NCBI GenBank assembly: GCA_012934845.2
Contig: WNNJ02000147.1
Coordinates: forward strand, 152,538-216,537
DNA length: 64,000 bases
Direction: 5' to 3'
Source: Pomphorhynchus laevis
Taxonomy: Eukaryota; Acanthocephala; Palaeacanthocephala; Echinorhynchida; Pomphorhynchidae
Shown here in pieces: positions 21,956-34,670 of this stretch. A program made the translations under genes and the position numbers. Numbering within the stretch: position 1 is the first letter of the stretch; the number at the start of each line of letters is the position of its first letter. Under the pieces are notes generated by a model. That model had not been told where the DNA came from. It saw only the letters and a list, made by a program, of their open reading frames with translations, and did not search any database.

Positions 21956-24730
21956 CTCGCTCCTAAGCATACTTTTCGTCTTAGTCTATTCAATACTCGC
22001 TCCATTCTTCATAAAGCTGATATGCTTCTCGATATCTTCGATCAATTATCTATCGATATTCTCTGCATTACCGAATCCTGGCACTCTGACTCCGACGATC
22101 TATTCGTCGTCTATGTCGCTCTGGTTGTTCTCTAGTTAAATCAGCTCGTCAAATTACATCTCATACATCTACTGCGTCTAACCATGGCGGTATTGTTGCC
22201 ATTGCTCGTCACCCAATGTCTTTACGTAAAATCAACGATAACATCCGTTACACTTCGTTCGAATTACTCATATGCAGATTATCAACGCCTTTCCCTCTAG
22301 AACTTGTGATTGTATACCGTCCAGGTTCAGTTGCCCCATCACGTATCTTCTTTAACGACCTTGCAGATCTAATGTCTCACTGTTCATTGTCTTATACTCC
22401 TTCTTTTGTTCTCGGTGACTTTAACATTCGTCTTGATCGCCCGTCTGACTCTGACTCTATCACTTTAACTAATCTTTTTTCTGATTTTAACTATAAATTA
22501 CTTTCAACAAGCCCAACTCATATTCTCGGCGGTGCTCTCGACATCATTGATGTTCCTAACTGCTTCAATGACTATACCTCCTTGTCAATTACTGATCCTG
22601 GTTTGTCCGATCATTTCCTTGTCACTCTTACTCTTACTCGTCCCCATCCTCCTTCTCCGCCTTTACCTTTATCTACACCAAGTCGACCCTGGAAGCTTCT
22701 CGATATCCCTGTTCTCTGCACAGCCTTACTCAATTCTTCACTCTTTTCACTTCCTCTTAACTATCTCTCTCCCGATGATCTCTGCATTCTGTTTGATTCT
22801 GAACTTACGTCGATCCTCAATAACCTTCTGCCTAATCGACTTCGACGTTCCCAGTGCTTGTGCCATGCTCCCTGGTTCGATTCTGACTGTAGTCTTTCTA
22901 AGCGTCGACTCCGTCACTCTTTTCGTATGTATAAACGCTTTCTTAAACGTTCACCCGACTCACTCCCTCCAAATCTTCGTGATTCCTACTTTTCTCAACG
23001 CCGTTCACATCTCATTCTTATACGTACTAAACGTACTCTCTTTTGGCGAAATCAACTCGAGTCATCTTCCAACTCTAAATCTCATTGGAAAATCTTAAAC
23101 TCAATTCTTTCACGATCATCTACCCCTTGTAATATAAATCCTGATGAATTTTCTTCTTATCTACAAACTAAACTATCTAATTTACTTTCCCTACTACCCA
23201 TAGACCCCTTGTACCCACTCTTCTCTTTAAATACTTCCCTCCCGGAACTATTCCACCTTCTTCCCGTTTCGTCTGATGAAGTTTCTTCAGTTCTGCTTTC
23301 ATTACCTAATAAAACCTCTCCTTCTGACCCAATTCCCACTCACTTGCTTAAAAATATCTGCTCCTCTATCTTACCCTTCCTAACCACATTGTTCAACTCG
23401 TCCATCCGTAGCTGTACATTTCCTTCCATCTGGAAATGCGCCACTGTTCGTCCTCTCATCAAAAAGCAATCTCTCGACTCCTCACTACCATCTTCGTACC
23501 GTCCTATTTCACTTCTCCCAACCCTCTCTAAACTCCTTGAGCGTCTCGTTCTTAAGCAAGTTAATACATATCTCTATTCCTCTAACTTATTTCCTCCCTT
23601 CCAAGCCGCTTTTCGCTCTAATTACTCTATTGAAATTGCCTGTCTTAAAGTTTATAACGACTTACTCATATCGCGCGATCATAAATTATGTAGTGTCATA
23701 GTTTCTCTTGATCTATCGTCTGCTTTTGACATCGTCGATCACTCGATTCTTCTCCATCGCCTTCGTCATGATTATGGCTTCTCTTTACCCACTGTATCAT
23801 GGTTTTCTTCATATCTATCAAACCGTACATTTCGCGTATATTCTAACTCTTCTCTCTCATCCTTCGTCCATTCCGTCCAGTGTTCCACAAGGCTCCGTAT
23901 TAGGCCCTATACTTTTCTCTCTTCTTCTTGGTGATTTGTCTTCGATTTCTCATAAATTTAACTTCCATGTTATGCAATATGCTGATAACATTCTCATCTA
24001 TGCTCATGCACCTGTTTATCGTATTCACGATCTTAGTGTTTCCGCTTCCGACTGTCTTGTCTCAATTTCCAATTATCTTTCTTCCCTTAGCCTTTCTCTG
24101 AATCCTGATAAATCCAAAATTATGTGGATCCTACCTCGACGCCTCGGCTTCGAACCTCCCTCCGTATCATTAAATTCTACAATTCTTCCTATCGTTGATA
24201 ATCTCGTTTTCCTAGGCTTCCATTTTGACAACCGACTTTCACTTAAACATTTCGTTAGAGATAAAGTACGCTCATCTACCTTGATACTCCGCAACCTCCA
24301 TCAAGTTCGTAGATTGATCGATTTCCCTTCTTGTATGACTCTCATATCATCTCTCCTTTTTTCTAGACTCGATTATTGTCTTAGTCTATTTTCCAACTCA
24401 CCTAAATCCACTCTTCTTCCCCTACAACGCATCGTCAACGCAGCTGTCCGAATTCTCCTCCGTCTTCGTCGTTTTGATCATACATACTACCATCTCGCTT
24501 CTCTCGATTTGCCTACAATTTATTGTCGTGTTCAAATTCGTCTTCTTATCGTTGCTTTCTGCCTTGTAACTTGTCATACCCCTTCATTTCTCAACCTTCC
24601 TTTTCTTGATAATTCTCGTCCTGTTTACTGTTCCTTGCGTTCCTGTAATTCCCTTCTTTTACATGTCCCAAACTACTCTACCTCCTTTGGACTCCGCTCC
24701 TTCCTGGTGGCTGCTCCTCTATCGTAGAAT
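21914..24730 (+). pseudogene. Family-2 ORF2: endonuclease and reverse transcriptase (frameshifted)
   Basis: Three overlapping frames together form ORF2. Frame one (21914-22135): RLSLFNTRSILHKADML and CITESWHSDSDD. A shift at about 22110 leads to frame two (to 23934): NHGGIVAIARHP, VIVYRPGS, SFVLGDFNIRLDRPS, GLSDHFLVTL, then RT YRPISLLPTLSKLLERLVL, FQAAFRSNYS and VSLDLSSAFDIVDHSIL (motif A). A second shift near 23880 gives frame three (to 24727): SVPQGSVLGPILFSLL (motif B), MQYADNILIY (motif C has YADN instead of YADD) and SLNPDKSKIMW. Two shifts and the altered motif C argue against activity. Confidence 0.87.
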
Positions 24731-25012
24731 CATCTGCCCATTCATATACGCCAATCAACTTCCCTGCAGTGCTTCAAACGACAAATCCGATCCCATCTTA
24801 ACAATTTATCCGCTTGACTTTTTCATTTTTGTTTGTGGACTTGTAAGCGTACAGCTTGTACGCATTTGCCACATTAAATAAATTTGTATTATTATTGATA
24901 CCGCAATAAACTAAATCTGTTAGTCGAATCCATTATTCAATAACGAATTTTCCGTTTGAAAAATTGATGGAAATTTGAATTCCAGTACAATATCACATTA
25001 TATGACAAAAAT

Positions 25013-26185
25013 ATGACAAAGAAGACCAACAAGCAAGCGAAATACAACAATACAACAAAGTCGGTTGGGTACGCAGATAATGAAGTGGCATGTGACTATC
25101 ACGGCTGCACCATATGGACCAAAGTAAGCTTCTCCTCAGACAGTTCTCAAGCAATGACGAGTCGCAATTTCTATTGTGGTTTCTGTGCAGCTCTAGCAAT
25201 TGCAGATTTAAATAAGACTATTAACGACCTACGCTCACTAATCGAAGACACTGATAAACCATTACGATCAGATATCCCTTATACATGTGAAGTATTCGAG
25301 CAAGATACAATATCATCACTAGACAATGAAATCGTTCCGATCAACATAATGGCAACATCTGATACTTCAATATTCCGGAAATCTACCTCCACTCGAGTTT
25401 GGACACGAGGACATGCAAGATCGCGAATCGTAAAGGCAACAACCCTTGAAACTTCCTTACCTAACCTTAAATCTGATTTTCTGGATTCGTCAAATCTAGA
25501 GAATTCCACCATTTCTTACAAGGGTACACAGAAAAAAAACATTCCATATCACCCAGAAAACACATCCAAGGTCGGAAACAAACACAGAAGCACAACATCA
25601 CACAGCACTCCCAGCTTTCTCTTGTCATCAAACAACCCATAGTCCATATAAAATGGATGAAACACTCAAACAAATGTAAATCATACGAATTCCACTGTAA
25701 ACAACACTGATAACCCCAATATACCTATTCTATCTTAGCCTAAACGACATAAACGCCGAACATTCGATCGGGATAAATGTTTCATCATTGTAAATTTAAA
25801 TAAATCACTGAGCCAAAACAGTCTCATCCAGATTAAACATGATGTTGATTCAATAAAGCAAGTTCTTTTAACTGTTCTCTCAACAGAGATATCAGTGGAA
25901 CAAAATAGACGGGTAATACACCTCTTTCGCATTGGGAAGAAACAAGATGGTACCAAACCAAGACTTTTGAAAGTTGTTGTTGATAGCCCCGAGACTAGTA
26001 AGCAATTCATCAAGAATATTTTTAAGTTAAGGGGCTCCAGTATCATACTTCTACATGACCTCAGCATTGAAGATAGAAACAGATTGAAATCTGCAAGGAA
26101 CGAGCTTCAACAAAAAATTCGAAACGGTGAAAACGATCTAATTGTGAAAAAATTTCAAGTTGTGCGGCGAACATTAAATACGTGA
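25013..26185 (+). pseudogene. Family-3 ORF1 with C4 finger (broken)
   Basis: First frame (to 25642): Lys-rich start, then VACDYHGCTIWTKV .. RNFYCGFCAAL, the shared C-X4-C .. C-X2-C finger, and STRVWTRGHARSR, a motif also seen as TRVWKRGHERSY in copy 1. Broken between 25643 and 25890. The C-terminal domain resumes at about 25895: RVIHLFRIGKKQDG, KPRLLKVVVDSPE and LLHDLSIEDRNRLKSA, ending with a TGA at 26183 that touches the start of the ORF2 frame. Confidence 0.82.
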
Positions 26186-26299
26186 TTCAGCCTCGGAATC
26201 CGTCTAACCGTTCCATGAATACTCTCCGCCGAACAGATTCGTGCATTCAACACGTAAACATCAATCCCATTTCAACACCAACAGCGACACCTCACCACT

Positions 26300-28930
26300 A
26301 CTGTTACTCTCAAAATAATATTTCCGTTATGTACTCCAACTGTATAAGCATGTACAACAAATTTGACGAAATATTGTGTCTTGTTAATTCAATTAACCCA
26401 AACACCATAGCATTGAGCGATACCTGCCTTAACAATGATATATCTAATAATGAAATCTCAATATCAGGCTACTTTGTTATACGATCGGATCGAACCGCCT
26501 CAAAAGGAGGTGGAGTTATATTATACGTTAAACAACCGTTAACCATCATCGAGCACAACATTGTATCAGATGTTCATACAACGAATATCTGTGGGCAACA
26601 GTATCTTCTCCTGAGAGACAGAAACTAAAAATCGGTCTATTTTACCGCTCTCCACGCTCTGCAACTGAAAAGATTGGCATCTCTTTACGACATCACCTAA
26701 TAAGCTTATCACCGATCATTATCCTAGGAGACTTCAATATGCCTCATGTCAATTGGGACCTATATACTTCGACACATGGTTGTGATGTTGAATCATCCAA
26801 TCTCCTTGATACGTTCAACGATCTCAATCTAACCCAGCATATTCAAGAACCTACTAGAAGGAGGAAGCAATTATCTGCCATTATAGACCTCTGCTTATCA
26901 CTAGGGGAACCCACAATTGATAAAATCTCTCTCAGCCCCCTATTGGCCACAGTGATCATTGTGTCATTAGGCTGGCACTTTCTGTCAGTCTCTTTAAAAC
27001 AACCCCCTAGTCAAAACCCGAATTGAATCCCTTCAAAGTGAATTTCGCAAGTATGACGCAAGCTAGTCGAAACATTCAATGTCCTAATCCATATGTAATT
27101 GGCATAGATCAGTGCTGGGGAAATTTCAAATCTACCTTGAACAATGCTCTAAATTACTTCTCCCCTTTCAAACTTCAGCGCACATCCCACAAAACTCCCA
27201 TTTGGTTTGACTCGCAGATTAAACTAATGGTTAAGACAAGAGACAAAATTTACAAAAAATTCAAAGAAGGGAATTGTTCTTGGACCGATTACAAGGAGTT
27301 ACGAAATCAAGTAACGGCACTCAAACGTCATAAACGCAGGTGCTTCGTTTCCAATCTTTGTCGATCATCAAAAAGATATTCCAGTAAATTGTTCAAACGT
27401 ATCAGCTCATTTAAATCAACTACCCCTGAGATCAACTCTATATTTATGGAAACATGTGAGCTCACATTGGATGACAAAGCAATTGCCAATATTTTCCTGG
27501 ATCAATTCACGCTAGAGAGTCCTACCTGTCATTATTGCTCCCGAGTCTCCACAGCTCAATATTCGTGATAAATTTGAGGTACTTAACGAACTTCTAAAGC
27601 TACCACGATCAATTGTGGCAGGACCAGACAATATTCCTCCAATTCGTCTTCGGGAACTTGCACCAGTAATATATGAACCTTTACACACCATATTCGATTT
27701 CACCTTGTCAACAGGCTGTATACCATCCGATTGGAAATTCTCTACAACCCGACCTCTCTACAAAAAAGCGACCGTAATCTAGCAAGCAACTATCTACCAA
27801 TAATCCTTACCGACGTTGTTTGTAAAGTGCCTGAGAAGCTGCTTTTTAAACGAATCATCGGGCACCTAGAATAGAACCAAGTAATCTGCGACAACCAGCA
27901 TGGTTTCCGCCCAGGAAGATCTACTGTCACAAACCTCGTACTTGCGAGAAGTGATTGGACCAGATATACCGAGGCTAGAGTTAGTGTTGATGTTTTGTTT
28001 TTCGACCTCAGCAAAGCATTTGATCGGATATACTATGATATCCTCCTTATTACGCTGGAACAGTACGGCATCAGAGGAACCCTCAAAAATTGGATTAACT
28101 CCTTTTTAAAAATCGGAAGATTACTGTATTGGCCAAAAAACATATGTCAAAAACAAGAACTCCTGGACGCGGTGTTCCTCAGGGATCGTTACTCAGTCCA
28201 TTGTTTTTCATTATTTACATCAATGAGCTTACTACAGCTATTTCGAGTCCATGTAGTTTATATGCCGACGACTTGAAAATTTGGGAACAAATAATCGATA
28301 ACCGAGATCCAATGATACTCCAGAGAAACTGATAATATTAAGATCTGGTGTAATCAACGGGGACTGTGAAAGCATAAGCGCATCGGACATCTATACATCA
28401 ATTCGTCATATACCATTGCTGGAAGATAAATTGAAACACTTTCCCAATTTCAACACCTTGGAGTGATCGTAAATAGAAACTTATCGACCATCCCACATAC
28501 CAGTCACACAGTCGCTAAATGCTGTAGAATTTTAGGACTTATTAGAAGGACCATTGGCCAACTTAATGCATCCAGTTTTAAGTTAATTTTACAATGCTTA
28601 TGTCTTATCTTTAATGAGATACACTTCACCTGCCTGCCACCCTCAAACGACGACATAGATGATCATGTACGAATCCATATTACACAAGGCCACACATCTT
28701 GTACCCAGCCAACGCAAGTTTTTATTCATTTTTCGACTCCACGCACTTGGTTTGACCACAGTGAAGAAATCTTTAGAGTCATATGATTTAATGTTTGTGT
28801 GGACAACGCTTAATGTTCAAAAAGGGCAGAGGGAACATGTTTGTCGTAAACTGTTCGAACTTCAAAAATCCAAACAGATTGAGGGGACATCACCTCACGT
28901 TAAAGACCCAAATTCATCCACGAAGAAGAT
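26300..28930 (+). pseudogene. Family-3 ORF2: endonuclease and reverse transcriptase (broken)
   Basis: Pieces in several frames: endonuclease MYSNCISMYNKFDEIL, SDTCLNNDIS (Asp where Glu is usual) and KGGGVILYVK, then IILGDFNMPHVNWD at 26720-26760 and [32 protein letters not shown] in the 27890-27950 area, [16 protein letters not shown] (motif A), [20 protein letters not shown] (motif B, 28150-28220) and [10 protein letters not shown] (motif C, 28250-28290). At least six frame breaks; non-functional. Confidence 0.82.
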
Positions 28931-29171
28931 TTAACACAATTGTCAACCAAACGTGAAAAAGCTGGAATAAGCTGTCAAGTCAAGTGGTTTCGGCCTTCAG
29001 TATTTTGTCATTCAAAAAAGTCTGACGAATGTATTAATTTAGAACAATCGGATTTTCATTGATATTTGTTTTATTACCCAGTAACCAGCCTGTACGAGCT
29101 CTACGCTCCTTTGCTGCTGTTGTATTTAATAATAATATATTTTTTAATAATTATTATATAGTTATAATAAA

Positions 29172-29660
29172 TTGGTTACGAACATACAAAGGGTTCCCGC
29201 AAATGGGCCCGTCAAACACATCAAAACATTGTTTGTCAACAAGATTACGAAGTCACCGATACAAGTCAGTGTTTGTCAGAAAACTGACTCAGTGTTCGTC
29301 TTTCAAACGGCGAACGTCAGTTCGCCGTTTGAAAGCATTGACGGGTCTAATGCTTTCAATAGGTATATCAGAAGGCGGCTTTGTTAAATGTTGGCAAGGT
29401 TTGTCCGTCTCTTGAGACAGTACTAGATAATGTTTATGGTCGTCGCTCTACTTTGTCTGACGATGAAAATATTCTACACTTTAAGAAAGAATTCACTCAA
29501 GGTGATCCTCCTGCGATCATCGCTTATGCAGCCATACCGTTGCCTATAATTTGTCGACTGCGAAATTATATCCTTTATGTCACCATCATTAATATGCTGA
29601 TACACTAGGAGCAAATACTATTAAGGTTGGTTAACGGTGCAAAATAAGATGCACAAGTTG
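29172..29660 (+). pseudogene. LINE reverse transcriptase core fragment (NAFN type)
   Basis: Two overlapping frames give SIDGSNAFNRYIRRRLC (RT motif A of the D..NAFN kind), ETVLDNVYGR, KKEFTQGDPPAIIAYA (motif B, QGDP) and YADTLGANTIK in the next frame (motif C, degraded). This style is that of the LINE class whose C-terminal part appears at 45250-46508. A perfect 16-bp hairpin with a 4-nt loop (29300-29335) sits just before motif A. Confidence 0.7.
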
Positions 29661-30300
29661 CCTATATTGCTTGGACACAATCTCTGCAATTTAAATTGAA
29701 CTTCATTCAACGAACTGCCAAATCAAGTGTTGAGTTACAATAAACTTAATCATTTATTGTTCGGTAAACTGCTGTCAACAAGAGAGGAGTAAAATTGAGT
29801 AATATTGCATATTTTGATATCATTACTTTGCCAATACGATACGGAGAACTTGATTTAATAGATCAGAGTTAAAACGCTAGTACTTAATACGAGCGACCTC
29901 TTGAAATGTGTTAACCTTTGATTAACGGTTTAAAATTTGAGAACTTAAAAAATGCACAAATCAAATTAGCCTTGCAGATTAAACGAGATAAATATTTCAT
30001 TCAAACAAAAGATATGGTATATCATAGTATCAAACATTGAGTTTCAAACCATTCTTCGGGTATTGAACAAAGGATCTTCGTAATGTTATCATCAAAACCG
30101 ATAAGTAATATGGGATGCATTCTAAGCAAACATCAATTCCAAGAAGCGCTGGCATTTATAAGGAACAAACAAAGCACTAGCATTTAGAAGGACGAGCAGA
30201 AGGAACAAAATGACTGGCTATGCTGAAAATGCCTTGAAAAAATGCAAATCCAACTTTGAAGAAAAACTGCAGACGAAGCATACAGTACATGATAAAGAAT
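29660..30300. other. No supported gene
   Basis: Only short open frames on either strand. It probably contains decayed flanks of the LINE fragments on both sides; nothing specific was recognised. Confidence 0.4.
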
Positions 30301-30850
30301 TATCGACAAAAATAACAACCTAAATGGGCAAATGTTTCGGATCAATTGTATTTCGTAGTATCACTTGGGTTTGTTGACATTTGAGGATTCAATGACAAGA
30401 GTCTATTGAATATGATACCCAGATCCTTGATTTTATCACTCTCCTAATAATAACATCGCCTAAAGTAGGGGGACCAGAGTACATCAACTGGACTAAATGC
30501 ATGTGATATGTCTTTTTTATGCTAATAATAAGGCCATGCAAATTTCGCTATGAGTGAATAAGATTTGACATGTTGAAGCAGGATATAATAAAATAGGTCC
30601 CGAATGCTAATAATTTTTAATATCATCGGCATACATCGCAAATGAGCAATTGACGCAGCAGATGTTATTGACATATATATCGAACAGAGTAAGACTAATG
30701 ACTGAACCATAAGGCATCCCTGGACATTTCTCGCCAAACGAGACAGTGTTTTTAACCATCACAGAAAACAACCTATCTTGGAAGCAATTAAGTCATCGAA
30801 AAATACTACTTATATTTCCCACATCAAAGCGTTTCATGATTAAATGCTAT
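30300..30850 (-). pseudogene. CR1-like reverse transcriptase fragment, fourth family
   Basis: The minus strand reads VSFGEKCPGMPYGSVIS then LTLFDIYVNNIC (degraded motif B, normally VPQGSVLSPLLF), FAMYADDIKNY (motif C) at about 30610-30640, and further on MHLVQLMYSGPPTLGDV and KSRIWVSYS, matching the KC.VLHLG / ..VKDLGV region of CR1-like RTs. Several stops. It abuts the 3' end of the next minus-strand LINE. Confidence 0.65.
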
Positions 30851-30989
30851 GATTAATCTTATCGAATGACTTTGATCAATTATAATAATAAAGATTCTGT
30901 TAAATAACTATATAATCACTAAAAACGTTTTTAAAATAAAGCACAGAAAAGAACAAAGAAAGATGTAATAGTTAATAGTAGAGTCTTCA

Positions 30990-33400
30990 CAGTGTCAAGG
31001 CATCAGGTCAACATAAATCTGAGCCATCCAGCAAATCCTACGCGCCGTTCTCCGACTGAACCACCCGGGGTCCTTAACCCCCCCCGAAGAATCCAATCTA
31101 GGCGGACTATGCTCGGTAATCTCAAGATGAGGAGTTTGAGAAACCTTAGTCTTTGCTCTGTGGGACGTCCTCTTAAAAAAGACTAATCCCGAGATAGCCC
31201 AAGAACCCCAGTGGCGCACTTGGGCTTTCTTATTCAATAACAGATGCGGAGCCAGTTTCAGGGCCCACCTAGCTTTCTTCAGGATACGTTTGAGTCTACC
31301 CAGGTCAGCTTTCGACGACCGATTCACCGTAACAGTGAACCCCAGATATTTTACTCGACTCGTAAAGAAGGGGAGTGGTTGATGCTGCAAAATGGAGAAG
31401 AGTGCAGAGAGTGCTAGTCTCTTCAGTTTCTTTTTGATGGCAAGGGCGCCATGAAATACGGTCACCTGCGATTTGTTGGAGTTTAAAATAAGATTGGATA
31501 AGGGTAACCGATCTTTTAATCTTAAAAAGAAACGGCTGATGTCCGAGACTACATCTTTGCACCTGCGTCCAGAAAACATAGCTGTGGTATCATCAGCGTA
31601 TACCACTAGATGTTGATCGCGTTTAAATTTTTTGTAAAGCTCAATGTTGGCAGCAAGATACAAGCTTGGAGAAAGTGGGGAACCTTGAGTCACACTTGTA
31701 ATAGGGTAGAACTGACATGCATCAGGGTCATCTTCATAAAAGAATCGCTTGGTATACAACAATATTTCTACCCTGTAAACGATTATTGCAGGCAACCCAA
31801 AGGACCTAAGAGAAGAGATAACAAAAGGAATGGAAATGCGGTCGAATGCAGCAGAAAAGTCTAGAAAAACAGCCACAGCAAGCTGATGTCTGTCATCCTG
31901 ACCAAACCTGTGAGATTCACCTATTGCAGTATTGACCGAGCGATCTTTTACGTACCCATGAAAACCTGGTGGGATTAAATTTCGCCTACTTAGATAGTCG
32001 CGATTTTACGCGCAAGCGCCTTTTCGGAAATGGCGACGAGGGAATTTTGAATCGAGACGGCCGCATATCTTTAGGACATGAAATCGATTTCTTTTTTGAT
32101 ATAAAAACACGACGGCTGATATTAATGCCAACAACATCAAAAGGGGAGGCTAGTAACATTGTGATGGCGACCTCCTTTTCTCTGGCGGTCTGTCAAAAGC
32201 TGACAGACTCGAGTGGAGAGTGGCGCATGGGATTTGGAGGTGCTCGGAAGTGGCCCCCAGGAGTTTAGGATATTTGTGACAGATTAGTCCCTGCTCCTGA
32301 AGTGACCTCAAAACGGGATTGGTTGGGGAGAATGAGTGTCTCCATAATTATGTAAGGATAATGACTCCTCAAAAACTTTGTCAAGGCCCATGCTACCAAT
32401 CAAACCCAAAGCTCCATCCTTCCAGCAGACAAACTTTTCCTTCTTGAATATCTTCCAAAAGGAAGACTGAGAATGGTTAAGGCGAGATATGCTCGCCATA
32501 TCCTTGCTCAGCTGGAACCTATATCTAGTGCTCAAGTATTAATTCGAGAGGGCATGTCTGACGGATATAGAGAAATTGGGAAGGTGTAGCATTTTAGCTA
32601 GGTCTTGAGTTTTGTTGGAGTGGGATTGTACATTCGACCTTTATAGGTAGTCGAAAGGATCACGGTAGCTTGCGATGACAGCTAGGAATTAAATCCGGTC
32701 AAGCACTTATTGCCAATTCTTGGGAAGAGTTGGATAACTGCCTGAAAGAAACCCACTCTGATGCGGTCAAAGTGGTATCTTCTCCTAAACAACGTATCTA
32801 TCGATATCCGCCAACGAATTAGGTCATGAGAGGTGTCTGCTTTTGAAGCGACTGCTTAGTACAGATGGGTTTCAACAACCACATCTTATGTAGCAGTAAT
32901 ACGACGATGAGATAATTAGTTGTTGAGCAATGAAAGTTGGGGGAAGGTGGTTTGTGAATAACATAGTCGTTCATGTTTCTGCGGATTCCTGCATTAATCC
33001 AACGACCAGTTCTGTCGTTGAAGTCACCAAGTAATATGTCATAACCACTACCCAATATACGATCCAAGAGGCTACGGTTCTTGTGAATTTCTTCTAGCCG
33101 GATATAGATATTGGATATGCTGATGCGTTTACCGTTTTTACAGAGTAATATAGCAAGAATAGTTTAGTAAGAGGGATGAACTTAAGGAGCTCTTTACTGG
33201 GGTTAAAATACCTTGAGATGAAGAGGAGTGGGCCGGAGTTATATACGGAATATAGTGGGAACAAATGTGCTTAGGGCAGAATCGAGTAATGTCCTGGGGG
33301 AGCCGGATAGATCGCGTCTCCTGAAGGACTATAACATCTTAATCTCTACCAGATAGAAGGCTAAGGGTGGAAGAAACTCCCGATTCCACTAAAGGATATT
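30990..33400 (-). pseudogene. LINE copy A ORF2 (endonuclease and RT)
   Basis: Endonuclease piece 32819-33067: ILGSGYDILLGDFNDRTGRW (the GDFN motif). Linker piece 32308-32535: SSRYRFQLSK-like sequence and FWKIFKKEKFVCWKDGALG, also in copies B and C. RT piece 30995-31876: VFLDFSAAFDRISIPF (motif A), TQGSPLSPSLYLAANIELY (motif B, normally PQGSPLSP) and HLVVYADDTTAMF (motif C). The C-terminal region holds RVKYLGFTVTVN and ALKLAPHLLLNKKAQV. The RT frame is open for 293 codons. Confidence 0.85.
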
Positions 33401-33463
33401 CAGTGAAAAAGGCTATCGATTACTTTGCATTGTGTTAAGTTAGCTGGAGTGGGATGCCTCCTC

Positions 33464-34670
33464 CTAGTCGGAACCGGAGATGAGAAGGATTCTCATCTCC
33501 GGTTTCCCACGGGCAATATTTTCATTTCCCATGTTAACCGCGTCCGCCAGTCTCCGAAGGTTTGTTTGCTCTTCGGATATCTTAAACGGAGGCACTGTCT
33601 TGGAAGCCATATGTTTCTTGGAGGAGGATGTGGATATCCTTTTAGAATCGGTATTAAAAAGATTTGATTTAGATCTCTTCTTGGAAGACATGGCAACCGG
33701 AAAAGAGGCAATTGTTGAGTGTGTATTTGTCGTCAAACGGGCTATTAGCGATTAAATTGATCGTGCTGTTTCTTCTTGAAGCGATCTAAAGAAACTAAAC
33801 ATCTATTCCACATTAATTTCTGATGAGTCACACATCATATTTGTCCTAGTGGGGTGTACGTTCTTCTTTATTGAATGTCTACTCACGTAATATTTGAAAA
33901 CCGAGCATTTTCTTGACCAAGAAGGGTATTTGTGTCCTCAGTTAGTACATCTGGGAGCAGGTTTTCATTGTGCGCCATGATCTACATCATCCGATCAACT
34001 GACACCGCAAGTCCTCTTTCTTCCACAAGTTAAGCTTAAGTGTCCCCACGTGTGACATGTATTACAGTGTGGAAACGTAAGGTTGTCTGTTCTTTTCACT
34101 GTGAAATTCAGATTGGAACCCATAAACGGATTGGATGCAGAGTTTGATAGGATGTAAACGTTTGTCCTCCTCAGTGTTCGCAAATGCAATGGGGAAATTT
34201 TGATCTTCTCTATTCTTAATAAAACGAATATTATGTAGGAATAATGTTTTTTCAGCTCTTCTAAATCATTTTTTTCTGGATCGGGAAGTATATTCCTTAT
34301 CTTTACTGATGCGATAATTGGTTTTGATACCAGTGTTTCTTTGTTGGAACAATTTTCTTTAAAGAATTTAGTGTAGGAGGTTGCTATGCCAGAAGAAACG
34401 AAGAAAATTCTATATTAATTATTCATTACTTTGGCGGAATTAATCATGATTCTGTTAGGTTGTCAGCTTATAAATTTGCTAAGGAATTCATTAAAGAATT
34501 GGTTTTTCTGTATTGGAATAGATGGGGTGATGTTCACTAGGTTAACTAGATTTTTTTATTGGAGGAAGCTCCTCAATTTCCCGATTAACAATTAAGTCAC
34601 TAACCTTTATTCCAGAAGATCATGTTGTAATTGTTGATTTTAGTATTTTCGTAGTCATATGAAGCTCCGA
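33464..34670 (-). pseudogene. LINE copy A ORF1 (gag-like, CCHC knuckle)
   Basis: Start near 34660 (MTTKILKST), then LVNITPSIPIQKNQFFNEFL, aligning with LVCVSPIAPISEQNYFDSFL of copy C, so the N-terminus is conserved. At 33995-34189 FPHCNTCHTWGHLSLTC is a CCHC-type knuckle (C-X2-C-X4-H-X4-C) followed by a second Cys cluster (CGVS). The C-terminal piece 33464-33736 is Lys/Ser-rich. A perfect 15-bp hairpin with a GGA loop lies at 33472-33504. Broken by several stops. Confidence 0.7.

Larger units (their letters stand above)
20600..24890 (+). mobile_element. CR1-like LINE, family 2, nearly full length
   Basis: ORF1 starts at 20624 and ORF2 spans about 21914-24730; the element ends with GTACGCATTTGCCAC and AAATAAATTTG at about 24860-24890. 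Coding frames carry a few frameshifts (about 21050 in ORF1; about 22110 and 23880 in ORF2), so it is inactive but recent. Pyrimidine-rich coding strand sequence sets it apart from the other two CR1-like families. Confidence 0.88.
25013..29145 (+). mobile_element. CR1-like LINE, family 3 (decayed)
   Basis: ORF1 (25013 to 26185, broken) and ORF2 (about 26300-28930, many breaks), ending in TTTGCTGCTGTTGTATTTAATAATAATATATTTT at roughly 29112-29146 in two short pieces: a GCTGCTGTTG box then a TAA-rich tail. The ORF1 finger and the ORF2 domain order match the other CR1-like copies but residues differ widely, so it is a separate family. Confidence 0.85.
30965..34670 (-). mobile_element. I/Jockey-like LINE, copy A (decayed, near full length)
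   Basis: Minus-strand element: ORF1 about 34670-33464, ORF2 about 33400-30990. Two partial relatives lie at 49570-51300 (minus) and 51350-54290 (plus). ORF1 carries retroviral-type knuckles and ORF2 an apurinic-type endonuclease plus RT, as in I and Jockey clade LINEs. Many frameshifts. Confidence 0.82.

Noticed and set aside
31969-32268. 99-codon plus-strand frame starting MGLNFAYLDSRD
   Set aside because: It is antisense to LINE copy A between endonuclease and RT; the minus strand carries the family similarity.
33464-33755. Overlapping frames on both strands at 33.4-33.75 kb as genes
   Set aside because: Plus-strand frames are shadows of the minus-strand LINE ORF1; the perfect hairpin at 33472-33504 makes both strands look alike there.
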